A DNA stretch of 64,000 nucleotides from Chrysopilus asiliformis (taxonomy: Eukaryota > Arthropoda > Insecta > Diptera > Rhagionidae), in contig OZ035963.1 in NCBI GenBank assembly GCA_964034945.1, positions 50,482,032-50,546,031 of the forward strand, read 5' to 3'. The position numbers and the translations under genes are program-made. Under the pieces are notes generated by a model. The model had not been told where the DNA came from and made no database searches. It saw only the letters and a program-made list of their open reading frames with translations. This document shows, piece by piece, positions 22,084 through 33,735 of the stretch (position 1 is the first letter of the stretch; every line of letters begins with the position of its first letter).

Positions 22084-22512
22084 GATTCTAAATCGGACTC
22101 TGCTGTCGCCAGATTCAATCCATTTCTGGAGATACCAAAAAGAAAATATTTTCAACACCAAAAAAGTCGCTTAAAAGATTTTCTTTTTCGTATCTCCACA
22201 CTCAGAAAAATGTTCAGGTCAACTTTTTGTCAGGTTAACTCTGACCTTAGAGAGGTTTCTGTAAGCCAGCTAGCGGTCAGAGTTAACCTATCTAAGGTCA
22301 ACTCGTGCAGCTCCCAATGCCCTGCTTCACCTGTTGGTGGCTTAATTTCAGAATTTCTCCGACCACAGGTCAACTCAGTTTTACTTGCCCACATGCAGGC
22401 GAACGCGCGCCTGCCCGAGGCCAATTACGCCGTATGTAGGTCGTCGAGTTAGCCTCAATTTTTCTGAGTGCAGAAATAGAGTGAATCTGGTAAAAAAAAG
22501 TCCGATTTAGAA
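22084..22512. repeat. Foldback element split by a MITE
   Basis: The left arm (22084 to about 22150, gattctaaatcggactctgc through tttctggagatacc) is the reverse complement of text on the right that is interrupted: about 22176-22198 plus 22473-22512. Removing the MITE at 22199-22470 makes the right arm continuous (tatctccagaaatag) and complementary to the left arm over roughly 60-70 bp with some mismatches. Confidence 0.75.
22199..22470 (+). mobile_element. MITE with CACTCAGAAAAAT ends, copy 2
   Basis: A 272-bp copy of the element at 6397-6680, same orientation, beginning CACTCAGAAAAATG and ending TTTTTCTGAGTG. It is flanked by CA on both sides (22197-22198 and 22471-22472). The restored target tctccagaaat agrees with the opposite arm of the palindrome it sits in. 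Compared with copy 1 it is rearranged near the ctagcggtcagagttaacc segment. Confidence 0.9.
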
Positions 22513-24178
22513 TCAAAATATTATTTAAAAATATACTACGCCAATATTTTTAATTAATTTTATGCTGGTGGTGAGTCTTTAGGGTTAACTTTTGTGGAAC
22601 AATTCACAAAAAAATAATAAAAAATAAAATAAAGTAAAAATAAATAAATAACGAAAAAACGGAATCATTTTGTTCTCGGTTTTCGTTACGTTTTTCGTTA
22701 TTGTAACGGAATCAAATTTCTACAATGTTATAACGCAATTTTGAGGAAAAAACCAAAAAAATCGTTTCGTTATTTCGTTACGTTACTATAACGTTTTTCG
22801 TCCCTGATTTGGGGGTTACTATTTGCAAAAAAAATGTGTAGACTTTCTCCTATATATTTTTGCCATTTTTGTGGTGGTTTTGGTAGTGCACCGTCATGCC
22901 AGTGCAACATCACTTGTTGCACCTGCATTATTACAGCTCTGTGAAAATACTGTTTTCCATTTACTCCAGAATGAAAAATATTGTCCAATTATGTGATTAC
23001 GATAATAATGCAAACAGTTTAAAGTGTTTTGATCAAATTAAATGGTTAAATTTTTCCTAAATTTTTCTTAAATGTTTCAAAGATTATTTCCTGATGATAG
23101 AGCAAACATCGATTTGAAAATTTAGGTCAGACGTGGTTTTTATAAACGGTTTTTCATATCGCAGAGATCAAGAACTTGTTATTGAAATAACGTTTAAATA
23201 AATTTTCCTAATAAATTGTTGAAAAAAATGCTTGCCATTTGCTTTTGACTTCAAAACATATTTTTATTGTATGTATTTTGAGTAGAACTCTATAGCAATA
23301 ATTTCATAAACTCAATTGCTTAGGAAGTTTTTTTTTACTAAAGTCAGATTGAAATTAAGTTGCATTATTACGTAACAATATGGAATTTGTTCATTGGTTT
23401 GGCTCTGCTTTTGTTTCTTTTAAAACATCCATATATTTACCTTGCAATCTATATCACTGACACGAGTATTAACCCGATATCAGGACGTTGTTTGCCAACA
23501 AAAGTATCAAAAGACTGAGAAACGGTACAAGTTTTCCACCCTAAGCTGGCTTTTGTGCAGTACCACCCAAATATTTCAGCGGTTGGCAGCTTCCAGAAAA
23601 CGTTTAAAGCTAAATAACTTGGCAAAGTACTCAATTCGAACTTATCGTCCTTAATGTATGTTTATTCGCACGAATATATAATCGGCGAACACGAACGATT
23701 TTCCATATACCACTATTGTGGCAAGCATCTCCCCTAAACAGCCCTCTATGTATTGTAATATCTGGATCGATTACCCCTTTTGCACAAACTTTCACGTGAT
23801 CGTAATGTTTTCGCAATTGCAAACAAACCAAACAATTTTCCACTTAACGGTGCCATAGAGGTTCCACATTTGCCGTAAATGTGAAAATGTGGTGGAAATT
23901 TGGCGTATATTTATATACAAGTAGATGCAAATGAACTCTTTGTTCTATTTTATTTCTGAATCTTGAGGGGGCTGGCAGGGGCAGGAATTTAGTTGAAATG
24001 ATATAAAAAAATTGAACTGGGAGTTTTCCCTATTTTTTGATTTTTTTCGTCAATAACCAATAGTATTGATTTGACTGCTATTTCTCAAGAAGTTCAATTG
24101 TTTGCCAACTGATTATTTGCTGTAAAATCTTCAAGTAAACTTTTTTCCATTGTTTTTATTCAATGATCCCCCCCCCCC
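22513..24178. other. AT-rich stretch without recognised genes
   Basis: Near 22670-22800 there are several self-complementary cgttacgtttttcgtta and aacgaaa motifs that may mark a decayed MITE. The frames at 23442-23654, 23449-23634 and 23631-23843 overlap on opposite strands and show no known motif. A poly-C run lies at about 24170-24180. Confidence 0.45.
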
Positions 24179-24179
24179 C

Positions 24180-24490
24180 CCATTATAAAACCAAACCGTT
24201 TTTTTGTAATTTTCTTGAAAACGGTGAGTCATATTGAAAAATTAATATAGACGAAATGTGTTTAAAAAAGGATCTTACCAAACCCTTCCATACATCAAAA
24301 TCCAATCGGACCATTGCTTTCCCTCTCTCCCATACAAATGGAATACTTTTTTTCCTGTTTTCTCGAAAACTGTGCATTGTATCGAAAAATTTATAAAGAT
24401 GAAATGTGTTTAGAATATGATTTTATATAACCGTTCCATACATCAAAATCTAATCGGAATACTCCTGTCCCCAAAAATAGTCAAAATCTA
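24180..24490 (-). repeat. Dispersed repeat module (encoded-like tandem pair)
   Basis: Two related halves share ttctcgaaaac-gtg, tcatattgaaaaatta or gtatcgaaaaattta, gaaatgtgttta and catacatcaaaatcca. The same module occurs near 32030-32330 and 54420-54750, there in similar order. No coding function. Confidence 0.65.
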
Positions 24491-24496
24491 ATCATA

Positions 24497-24975
24497 TCAT
24501 ACTAATATATAAAAATGAGATGGTGTCTGTCTGTCTGTTCCTCTTTCACGCAAAAACGGCTGAACCGATTGACTTGAAATTTGGCATGAGTGTCTGTGGT
24601 CGTTCTGGTTCCAACATAGGCATACGGAAAAGTAGCGCGAGGGGTGGGGGAGTAAGGGGGGTGTAAAGTGATTTCGAAACTTAGTTTTTGCGCTATGTTA
24701 CTCTTTCGCGGGGAAACTACTGGACCGATTGGCCTGAAATTTGGCATAGATGTTCGTCGGGGGTACATCCCCAACATAGACCCATTAAAAAGTAGCCCGA
24801 GAGGTGGGGAGTAAGGGGAGGGGGTAAAGTGATCTTGAAACTTAGTTTTCCCTCTATGTTAACCTTTCGCGGGGAAACTACCGAGCCGATTGGCCCGAAG
24901 TTTAGCTCCAACATAGACCATCGAAAAAAAAAATTGAAAAAAACTTAACCCGGCAACGACGGGTATGCAAGCTAG
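24497..24975 (+). mobile_element. Complete nonautonomous Helitron copy
   Basis: 479 bp from A|TCATACTAATATATAAAAA to CTAG|T. A hairpin ACCCGGCAACGACGGGT lies 7 nt before the CTAG. Insertion between A and T, a TC start, and a hairpin-CTRR end are diagnostic for Helitrons. The interior has a CTGTCTGTCTGT patch, aaaacggctgaaccgattga, and tandem-like cgcggggaaactac segments. It has no helicase. Sister copies are at 17875-18340, 50442-50995 and (with a different end) 62920-63285. Confidence 0.85.
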
Positions 24976-25020
24976 TATTTTTATAATAATTGTATCTATT
25001 TATTAGATTGACTATTTTTG

Positions 25021-25075
25021 TGATTGAAATTAACTATTTTAGTAACAGTCACGATTCCCCATTAGAAAATAGTTA
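25021..25075 (-). repeat. Fragment of the foldback family seen at 8489
   Basis: tgattgaaattaactatttt followed by agtaacagtcacgattcccc is the reverse complement, with few changes, of the left flank and outer arm at 8471-8510. Confidence 0.7.
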
Positions 25076-26590
25076 GATTTACATTTTTTTTACTCTGCGT
25101 GCATAGTATTGTCATCGGCCTTACGTAGATTTGCCAAATTTTCAGGACAATTGAGTATATTGAACAGGGTGGAAGTTAGGTTACAAGACTCGAACCTACC
25201 TAACGTGTAACAATAAATAAAAGTTTGTGATGAATGTAAAAATTGTTAAATTTGAAAATAGGTATTTAGTTTGGAAATTTAAGGATACTGAAATTTTTAA
25301 AGAAAACTGAATACAGTTAATTAACAATAACTCTCATCACATCTTTGGAAATCCTGCCTTATCTTGGTCAAATCCTTTTCTTAATCAATGTCAGGATTTA
25401 AAGGTGAAAGATTAATATCTTAGAATAGACAAAAGGAAACATTTTCCATCTTAAATATCTAAAATATCTGCTCCTATGATATTCGCTATGATATTCGTGA
25501 ATTATACCCAACCAAATGGAGCATAAACTCCATCGTTTTAGGCAGAAAAAAGCTCTAAGTGCTTCATTTTTCCATTTTCTCGCCCACTCCCACAATTTAT
25601 CTGTAGTTTGTGCAAAAATCTACCCCGACTCGGATTGTGGCAGCTCATAGAATTTCCGTGTCAGTTTCTTTTTCTGTCCGATAAAGCACAGCGGCAAATG
25701 AAATCAAAATGCTATACAGGATACGGTATCATTATCCATTGCGGGGGTGTAGCTGCGTGGTAGAGGGTGGTTTTGTATTCAACCTCCTAGAGGCATTGGA
25801 CATGAACGGACATCACCGCTGCTATTTATTCGGAAGCGAAAATCAACAAACAAACAAACAAACTGATGAACAAACTAATTTATATCTATGAAGCTTACTG
25901 CTATCCCCAGAATTAGATCAGATACACAGGGGTGGGTGGAAAGTGGTTGGTTGAGATAAATTCCGGAGGCATTTTTCCGACTTTCTATTCATTTCGTCCA
26001 CGTTCTATTCGTTTACGTTTCGTTTGTTTGATTTTTTCGTCCTCGTCTCATAGAAAAAAAAAAATCTCGTCCTAAATACGTACTTAGATTTTCTTGAAAA
26101 AGGTTTATCTAACAATCAACCAATGCTAGTGTTTTCTTGGAATTTCTCCGCCTGACAGACATGGGTTGGTGGAATTCTATGACCTTGCAGGAAAATAAAA
26201 AGCAAGGATACTGAATAGACAGATGTTTTTAATTAGGCGAAATTCACAAATTTTACAATGAAATTCGGTTGAAAATATTTCAATTAATATTTATACACGT
26301 ATTTCAAATTTAAGACATATTCCAAATTTAAAAGCGTCTGTGCGTAATTATTATACCCACACGTGAACTATGTGAAATAGCTTTAACGAAAACTTTTTGT
26401 TTAAAGATGCATGTCACATTTATTTTGACTTTCCTCTTGTAGAGAGGAAAAGTATTGTATTTAGGACTGGGACCGACTCGAGAACGGGAGCACATAGAAT
26501 CTTTCTGATCAGTACACAATCCGTTTCAGGCAAAATTATGAGGATGTCCGAGTCCGTACATCTGTCTATCGGTCTGTCTGTTGTACGTAT
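25076..26590. other. AT-rich stretch; possible decayed tRNA-like segment
   Basis: No gene found. At about 25740-25790 the text gggggtgtagctgcgtggtagag resembles the 5' half of a tRNA (A-box side), but no box B or acceptor pairing follows. Near 26430-26460 there is a short hairpin ctttcctcttgtagagaggaaaag, similar to text at 52540-52555. Confidence 0.45.
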
Positions 26591-26595
26591 CTTAA

Positions 26596-26814
26596 CACAT
26601 TCGTGACATCGTGTACCACTGGTGGTACATGTACAGTTTTTTAAAACCGCGCGAGTAAATAATGGTACGTGCATAGTGCAATCGATTTTTGAATATTCCT
26701 GACAGTCGTAAGTATAAAAACATAGTTTTAACATAAATTGATCGCTAGTGTACCACCCGTGGTACACGATGTCCAAATGTAAAAAAAGTTGAAAAAGCAA
26801 ATGTCACGTTAGTG
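26596..26814. mobile_element. TTAA-flanked MITE with CACATTCGTGACAT ends
   Basis: 219 bp between TTAA at 26592-26595 and 26815-26818. Terminal repeats are CACATTCGTGACAT and ATGTCACGTTAGTG, inverted with mismatches. An inner pair (catcgtgtaccac and gtggtacacgatg) is also inverted. TTAA target duplication suggests piggyBac-type mobilisation. It sits inside the dispersed repeat that continues at 26820. Confidence 0.8.
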
Positions 26815-26819
26815 TTAAA

Positions 26820-27175
26820 TAAGTCGAGAACGCGTTGACCTAGCGACTTGAAATTTTTTGTGAATAAGTTTTACAAACAAAATATCAAGTCTCTAGCTCA
26901 ATCCTTTTGAAAGTTATTGTGTTCACAGACGGACGGACAGACGGACAGACGGACAGACGGATAGACGGATAGACGGACAGACGGACAGACGGACAGACGG
27001 ACAGACGGACAGACGGACAGACGGATAGACGGACAGACGGACAGACGGACGAACATGCGGAAAATCTTTTTTCATCCCTAACACCCTGGTGTAGTTGATT
27101 TTTGTGTCCGATGATTGGTTCGATGCGTTACCAACGGTATACTAAATCTAATATGCTCCTATATGATATATCATA
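26820..27175 (-). repeat. Dispersed repeat with GACGGACA minisatellite
   Basis: gacttgaaattttttgtgaa, then ctagctcaatccttttgaaa, then a run of gacggacagacggatagacg units (about 26930-27045), then acaccctggtgtagttgatt and gattggttcgatgcgttacc. Same order as 21590-21900. Confidence 0.85.
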
Positions 27176-28128
27176 AAGAGTATAAAAATCGCAGTTTTAT
27201 ATCAACTTTTGGAAAAGTAACGGTAACTATAACGGATACTTCACAAACAATTTAAAAAAAAAATTCAGGTTTTTGAAAATATTTTGAAAACTATGCACTT
27301 TTAAGAAAACTTGCTTATAACCGAAATTATAGGAAATAAAATTTTCTGCAGTTTTTGCTGTAATTGTTTATACATATCTTTATCGATTCTCAACATATTT
27401 GACTATTATGAAAATATGCATATAATCAAATTCAAAGGACAAAAAAAGTTCCTGCACTTTTTCCCCTTTAAGCGTGGACGTACACGGGGCGACTTTCAGT
27501 CTTCAGCATGCCTCAGCCTCACCAATTAGTAGGAAAGAAACGAGTGCGACAAGAGGGGAAAAGTTGCCACTCGAAAAGTGTTCTTCACTTCTTCTTTTAC
27601 ACACACAAACGAAGTCGCTCGTGTAGCACGTAATTTCATTGAGTCAGTCGGTGCTTAGCCACCGACTCGTAAACATATCCCAAATAAATAAAAATTGAAT
27701 GCAAATAATGAAATACCAATTGCAGGTAGTTTTATTTTTCAGGTAGGTAGGTAAATAACAAATTAGCAGTCCTTATTCTTCTATTGTTGGCAGTTCCTAT
27801 TTTGGCAATTGATGTTGCCTCGGTGCTAACTAATAAAGGAATGAGCTGGAAATACAACAGATATATGAGAACCACACACACATGAGCGATCGCATGTTGT
27901 ACACAAGTTTTCCCTACTAAAAAGTGAAGAAGCGTGTACGTCGGAAAGCCATTTTGAGGAATAAAAGTCGCCGCTACGGGAAGACAAATGTATGTCGTCA
28001 CTAACGGTTTCTACGTTTCTTTGACGATTCTCAAGATATTTGAAAAAAATATTTTCTTTTATATATTTTCCCCGAAATTTAATATTGCAGAGAGTTTTGT
28101 GTTGATCACAACTGATATATTTTATTAT
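27176..28128. other. AT-rich stretch without recognised genes
   Basis: Frames at 27311-27529, 27732-28001 and 27826-28152 have no motif I recognise. Text near 28080-28115 (aatattgcagagagttttgt, gttgatcacaactgatatat) recurs inverted near 51775-51830, so at least part is repeat. Confidence 0.45.
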
Positions 28129-28129
28129 T

Positions 28130-28230
28130 ACGGTGCAACGTCGATAAGTCAAACCTCTATAACTCGAATACCTCGATAATTCGAAGTTTTTTCTGGCCTC
28201 GTCATGTTCGACTTATCGAGGTTCCACTAT
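28130..28230. mobile_element. Short Tigger/pogo-like MITE
   Basis: About 100 bp with inverted ends: cggtgcaacgtcgataagtc on the left and the complement of gacttatcgaggttccacta on the right, next to TA on each side. Ends reading roughly CAGTGGAACCTCGATAAGTCGAA are common in Tigger/pogo MITEs. The family is inferred from the end sequence. Confidence 0.65.
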
Positions 28231-30830
28231 ATTATATTAAATTAAGCGTTGTGATTAAAAAAGTCTATCCAGAAATATACATTTTAATGTTAAAATTAAA
28301 ATGTTATCCAATTTTTTGGAGTTAAAAATAAAAAAAAAATCCATTTAGATTTAAAATTACGAAAAATAGACGTAATCGAGTTCACACCGCCAATTTTTTC
28401 TGTGTTTGTTGAATTCATAAAAAAAATCCTCCATTTTAAAAGGAAAATGAGAACATTCTGCATATTCAGCGCACACGATTTCAATTTTTCGTTTGAATTA
28501 TGGGAGCAGTATTTCCAGAAAAAGCGCCGCGTGCTGGAACCAGGAATCACGTATCATTGAACTGGTTTCAAGGTTATTACGAAAACCTATTTCAAAAAAT
28601 GGGTACGATTTATGGCCGTTTTCCCTTTTTACTTTCTTAGTTTTTTTTCGCTATTTTTAGAATAAGAAAATCCTATTCACTGAGAATGTCTAGTTTTTCC
28701 TGCCATTTGAATTATTTCAATCGATTATTTCAGCAGATATGCGTGGCACTTGAATGTTTTACGGCTTTAAGTTGGGAAAACAAGTTTTTCCATTATCTGT
28801 CGGGCGTGAAAACCTTTGCTAAACACGAATTCATATAAAAAAGCTGATTTCAGCAAATTCGTATATGAAATGGAAAACTTGTTTTTGAATTGGACTCAGG
28901 AGAATCTAACGTTCATCTTGAAATGTAAAATAAGGCAGGAGTAAAGAAAAAACTTTTGGCAGTGATTTTTTCTTTGTAAAACTATCTAGAAAAGCGTTTT
29001 TTCCGTCTTCGAGTGTTTCGAGTGTTTCGAATTTGGAAAAATTCTGCTATTTTAAGGCAGGACAAATCAATTTAAGGGTGTGACATTAGAATTTGGAAAA
29101 TGTCAACTGAATAGCGTCGCGATTTTCCACACTTCGTTTTATTTTTCGGCACCATTTTCGTTTTTTTTTTGTTTTATAGACGCTTTTTCTTTCACAAATG
29201 TCGTTCTTTCCAAACAAGCCAAGTGGGTGCGGAGTTTTTCTTTCAAGGTGGTTTTTTCAAGTGGTTTTCCACTCACGCCTGAAGAACTTTTCCGGGGATC
29301 AGAATACAAAGAAAGCGCTGTAGAAGAAAATTATAATCTTTAATGTTACATTGAGGCTCATAGCAAAAAAGAAACACAACATAAAAATATGAAATAATAA
29401 ATATTGGGAAGAAAAACTAGGAAAAATTGAGAGGAAATCATTCATCCATCGATGAATGGAAATTGAGTCCAGGTTTGAGAAATTTTCACACACAAAAAAA
29501 AATCGAATTTGAACCAGAGGGGCGTTGCAAGCGGCCTTCTATGCCTCAAGGGTATCCACATTATCGGAGGAGTTTTTCTTTCCTGAATTGGACAAATTGA
29601 TGAAGGTGTTCCGGGGAAGAAATAAATGAGTGAAAGGCCGATTTTCCATTGGGAAAGAAACATTGAACACATTAGTGCCTCATAATTTTCGTTCTCCTTC
29701 AAGATACTTATTATGATTTATGATGGGAATTCCATGATAAAAATGTTTCTTTTTGTTTTTTTTTCGCCACGTTTTTATTGCTGTGGCTCCTCAGTTTCCA
29801 GGGGCTTTTCGTCTTCAGTTTCTTAATACTCTTTTCGTCCTTTTGTCTTTGCCAAGGGTCTATTCTATTCGTTAGCTCAATATTTATGAAAAGAACGAAA
29901 GTATAGAATGAAAATATTGAACGTCTCAAAAAAATGCAATTTTCGTTACATATTTTCATTGGGGTAGCGTCTAATGAGTGAAAAAAAATCCCATTTTACT
30001 GTGAAAGTTTTAGGCGCGTGATCAAACGACAACGGAATTGGAGCCGTTTTTTTAGAGCCCACAATGAGAATTTAAGGGTGAGGAAGTGGAAAATATCTAT
30101 CTTGCTTTTTATTGCACAGATGTGGGAAAGGCTGAAGATTTCTCGGTCGTTTTTCATCAATTATTTGTGGTATTTGAGGAATTATGTAATTTCCCTAATT
30201 TGTTTGTCATATAGGGACCTACGCTTAGAGATTTTTTTTTGGTTGTATTTCCCCTATCGTGCCGGAAATATGTTTGCTGTTCACTTCTTAATTATGCTTT
30301 GAGTTATTTACTCACTGGCGTAGTCATTTTTTATTGCGGTTATTTGTTTAATTGTGAAAAATCATTATCGCTTTATTGTAAGCACCTTTATGGACAGGAC
30401 CTCATGTGTGCTTGAATCATTAAATCTTGCGAAAATATCTGTAATTTACTGCGAAATTTTTCTGTACTCGAATGTGGAACCGTTGGTCGTTTCCGGGCTT
30501 AAGTATTCTGTATTTATTTTAGAAATTCCGGAAAATTTTTAGAAATTACTTATATGTTAATTAATTTCTGGGAAAACAGCGCTATTCTTACAGGACCTGA
30601 ATGACTTTTCTAGCAAATGAGACATCACTGCAATCTCTTTTTAAAAGATTTTATTTAGCTCGTGTTTTTGTCTGTGTATTTGATTGTTTGTGAGGGTTAA
30701 ATCTTGTAACCTATTTTTGACACCCTTCCACATATTCAATTGACTTGATATTTGCCACACTTCGCTGACAATACAATATCTATATATGCATACATCAAAA
30801 CACAAAATGGCGGCTGTCGGCACCATGTAG
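28231..30830. other. AT-rich stretch without recognised genes
   Basis: Several frames of 60-95 codons lie here on both strands (for example 29080-29343, 29442-29702, 29711-29959, 30018-30302). None shows a domain, a splice arrangement or conservation with other parts of the window. I see no terminal inverted repeats. It is the longest stretch free of identified repeats and may be intronic or intergenic. Confidence 0.45.
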
Positions 30831-30832
30831 TA

Positions 30833-31375
30833 TCGGGTCTTTCAACAAGGACATAACAATTTTGTATTTAAATAAAACACGGAATAATTGAGATATCGGG
30901 ATGAAATTTATTCCAGGTGTAGTGGACATGTCACATTTAAGTATGAAATTCGATGTCGTTCATATTGCCACCGCGAGCACGTTTGCAGATTGATTCTTTG
31001 GAGCCAATTTTCCACCATTCTTCCACACATATCGGCCGGAACGTTGGCAATTTCGCGATCGATATTGTTCCTGAGCTCTAACGTTGTTGGCTTGTTGGCA
31101 TAAACTAACGACTTAACATAACCCCATAAAAAGAAATCCAACGGCGTTAAATCGCATGAGGAGGTAGCCATTCGACCGGACCATTTTTCGAGATTACACG
31201 ATTGCGACCACCGACTCAGAATTTCGATAGTAAGTTTTAATAATTTCCAAACGTTGCTCGTTCGTGAAGTTCACCATGATAAAAATGTAAACCTTGACTG
31301 ACGTTTTAGCATTGCCAGATCATAAAAAAAGTTTTAGGGTGCGTTTTTATTAAAATACAAAATTGTTAGACCCTT
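30833..31375 (-). mobile_element. Internally deleted mariner/IS630-type element, copy 1
   Basis: 543 bp between TA at 30831-30832 and 31376-31377. The left terminus reads TCGGGTCTTTCAACAAGG. The right terminus (complement) reads AAGGGTCTAACAATTTTG and has lost about 13 bp relative to the left. It contains the 3' UTR, the C-terminal third of a transposase and a short N-terminal piece in minus orientation. Related to 51833-52391. Confidence 0.85.
30908..31277 (-). pseudogene. Deleted, frameshifted mariner/IS630-type transposase
   Basis: The minus-strand start ATG at 31277 gives MVNFTNEQRLEIIKTYY, the usual N-terminus of this transposase group (helix-turn-helix region). After about 26 codons it joins text corresponding to ISRNGPVEW and SCDLTPLDFFLWGYVKSLVY, the segment carrying the third catalytic acidic position, with a frameshift at the join. 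The frame then runs to the end through ANVPADMCGRMVENW. Everything between, including the first two catalytic aspartates, is missing, so it is inactive. The breakpoint differs from that of the copy at 51956-52279. Confidence 0.85.
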
Positions 31376-31377
31376 TA

Positions 31378-31779
31378 CTATTAATTATTTTAAGTTACCC
31401 ATCGTGTAAGATCTTAAATAAAATGGCTTGGAAAGATAATCATAAATTCGTGTTTCGAACTTCTGAAAAAGATATCCTTTTTTTTAATAAACTTTTATTA
31501 AAAAATGTACGAAAAAGGAAAAAATCAATTATTGTTCGTCGTTTATCAAAAATAAAAGCAACATAAAAGCATACAATCTTTATCTCGCTTTTATTTCTGC
31601 AGCGGTATTGTGATTTCAATCTGAAACGAGGTGGAAAAACTCACGCGTGAGATTTGTCGCTTATTCATTTTCACTTCACCTTTCAACAATTCGGTATTGT
31701 GATTTACCAAGTGAAATCTGGTACATATACTTAATACTTACATACCTTATACAACTCTATTACAGATTTAAATCTCAAA
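31378..31779. other. Unassigned AT-rich sequence
   Basis: No gene. Near 31545-31605 the text aaaataaaagcaacataaaa to tttatctcgcttttatttct is related to the ends of the MITE at 58745-58969. Confidence 0.4.
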
Positions 31780-32335
31780 GTGGTTTTTGGATGCTGTTTT
31801 GCAAATGTCTGTTTGTCCGTCTGTCTGTCCGTCCGTCTGTCCATCTGTCTGTCCATCTGTCTGTCCGTCTGTATGTCCGTCTGTATGTCCGTATGTCTGT
31901 CCGTCTATCCGTAAATACCATAACTTTCGAAAGAATTCAGCTAGAAACTTGAAATTTTGTGTAGTTCCGTTCCTCGTAAATGGTTAGGATAAGTTCTTAA
32001 ACGAGCAAAATTGGATCATCCCTCCACCCCCCTTCCCCCCTACACCAGACAAACGAAACAGTTTTTTGTAATTTTCTCGAAAACGGTGAGTCATATTGAA
32101 AAATTGTTTAGAATAAGATTTTACATAACTTATCCATACGTCAAAATCCAATCGCTTCCCCTCTCCCATACAAAGACAATACTTTTTTCCTGTTCTCTCG
32201 AAAACTGTGCATCGTATCGAAAAAATTTTAGGGATAAAATGTATATGATTCTACATAACTTATCTATACACTAAAATCCAGTTGGACCACTCCTCTTTCC
32301 TCCCCCATAGAAATTTAATACTTTTTACTTTCTTA
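31780..32335 (+). repeat. Dispersed repeat with CTGTCCGT minisatellite
   Basis: gcaaatgtctgtttgtccgt begins a run of about 110 bp of gtctgtccgtctgt and variants (31803-31915). Then come ccataactttcgaaagaatt, cagctagaaacttgaaattt, a poly-C-rich line (ccctccaccccccttccccc) and the ctcgaaaacggtgagtcata module. It is the reverse complement of the 21395-21810 arrangement. Confidence 0.85.
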
Positions 32336-32397
32336 TACGTAATATAATAAAGTATTATATTCATGAATAATTTCGACCTCTTAATTTTGCCTAATTT

Positions 32398-32480
32398 CGA
32401 TTGCAGCATTATTCGATTGCAGCATTAAATCGATTGCAGCATTATTCGATTGCAGCATTAAATCGATTGCAGCATTAAAT
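32398..32480. repeat. Short tandem repeat of a 15-17 bp unit
   Basis: Five copies of cgattgcagcattaaat or cgattgcagcattatt in alternating length forms. Confidence 0.9.
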
Positions 32481-32695
32481 GTCTTTCTGTCTGTCAGTCT
32501 ATGTACAGGATTTTTCAGAAACTAATAGGGCTAGAGCCATAACATTTTACAGAAATGTTTGGTCCTGGAATGGAGCGATCCTGTCAATTTTTGGTGGGAA
32601 TCCATTAACTGGAAGTAAATGGCGGCATTTTGAAAATCGGAATTTCGTTTTTTGCTGTTTACTCCCAAATTACGCGTCAGACCTAACACTCTGGT

Positions 32696-32872
32696 GTAGT
32701 TCATTTTTGTGTGAGACTCACGATTGCGATTACGATTGAAGCTTCTCGATCAATGAGATCGAAGCTTTTAACGATTGGAAAATGAGACCGTTGATCTCAT
32801 TGGTCGAGGAAGCTCAATCGTAATCGCGATTGTAATCGCGATCGTTAGTCTAAATTGGGCTTTAGGAAAAGT
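32696..32872. mobile_element. MITE with ACGATT-hexamer ends, decayed copy
   Basis: cgattgcgattacgattgaa and gcttctcgatcaatgagatc on the left, and the inverted gatctcattggtcgaggaag, then cgatcgttagtctaaattggg and ctttag on the right. The right terminus matches the copies at 44517 and 59181; the left terminal 20 bp are lost. Confidence 0.75.
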
Positions 32873-32875
32873 AAA

Positions 32876-33067
32876 AATATGTCAACCTGTGGCGGGAGAA
32901 ATTTAAAAATTAAAACTTTATGTGCTGTAAAGTAGGGCGTATGGAGTTGCACAGGTTGAATAAATATAAGTATTTCGAGGTTGTAATCTCATGTGATAAA
33001 TGACTCCGTCTGCCAGCTACAGGCCAGAGTTGGCTTGTCAAAAAGTTGACTTGGATTTTTCTGAGTG
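32876..33067 (-). mobile_element. MITE with CACTCAGAAAAAT ends, old truncated copy 4
   Basis: Diverged match to the copies at 6397, 22199 and 50613: gtcaacctgtggcgggagaaa, tatttcgaggttgtaatctc, aaaaagttgacttgg and the terminus atttttctgagtg. The other terminus is gone. Confidence 0.75.
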
Positions 33068-33735
33068 TATGTAAGAAAGATATCATTCCACCTTTAGGTG
33101 GATAAAACTATATTTTACGTTTCATAATAGATTCTGGTTATTGTATATACATGTTTAATTTTTTTGATATGAATTTTCATTTTTTTTCCACATCTTTTTC
33201 TCCGTGTACCTTACTTAGATTAAGGAAAAAACAAAGAACTATGGAAAGTTTTTCATCACAAAAATCTTTAGCTGATTTGTATGGAATTGTTTTTTAATCT
33301 ATCGCAAAAATATGTGTTGTGGCTCAAATCTCTAATACTAACGGTTTAAAAAGCAACCAAACTTAGATATGTAAAATTTCTATAGACATATGTATAAATA
33401 ACAAATGCTCGTATATTAATCAATATTTTTTATTTTTAAAAAGTGATTTTACTCATCTATTCAAAATACAAACAAAATTGTTTTTAAAAACCAATCAAAA
33501 TTAAATTTAAATTTTTGTAGGATTTCCATTGACTTTTGACTCAATTGGATAGTGGAGTTTCAAGTAAGAATTTAACCCCCCTTTTAACCCACCTTCCCCG
33601 TATTCCCCCAAAAATTGTGTGGTGTTTGTCCTTAATTTATGTTTGTTGTGCCCTTTCTATTTTATAAATAAGTCAAATATGCAATATTTCAACCCCTTGC
33701 CATATTCATATTGTCATAAATGATCGTTTACATCT
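33068..33735. other. AT-rich stretch without recognised features
   Basis: No coding signal or terminal repeats seen. Confidence 0.5.

Noticed and set aside
22670..22800. Possible MITE built on cgttacgtttttcgtta
   Set aside because: Self-complementary words are present, but the ends could not be placed.
25738..25810. tRNA-Ala-like gene from gggggtgtagctgcgtggtagag
   Set aside because: Only the 5' half resembles a tRNA; there is no box B and no pairing 3' end.
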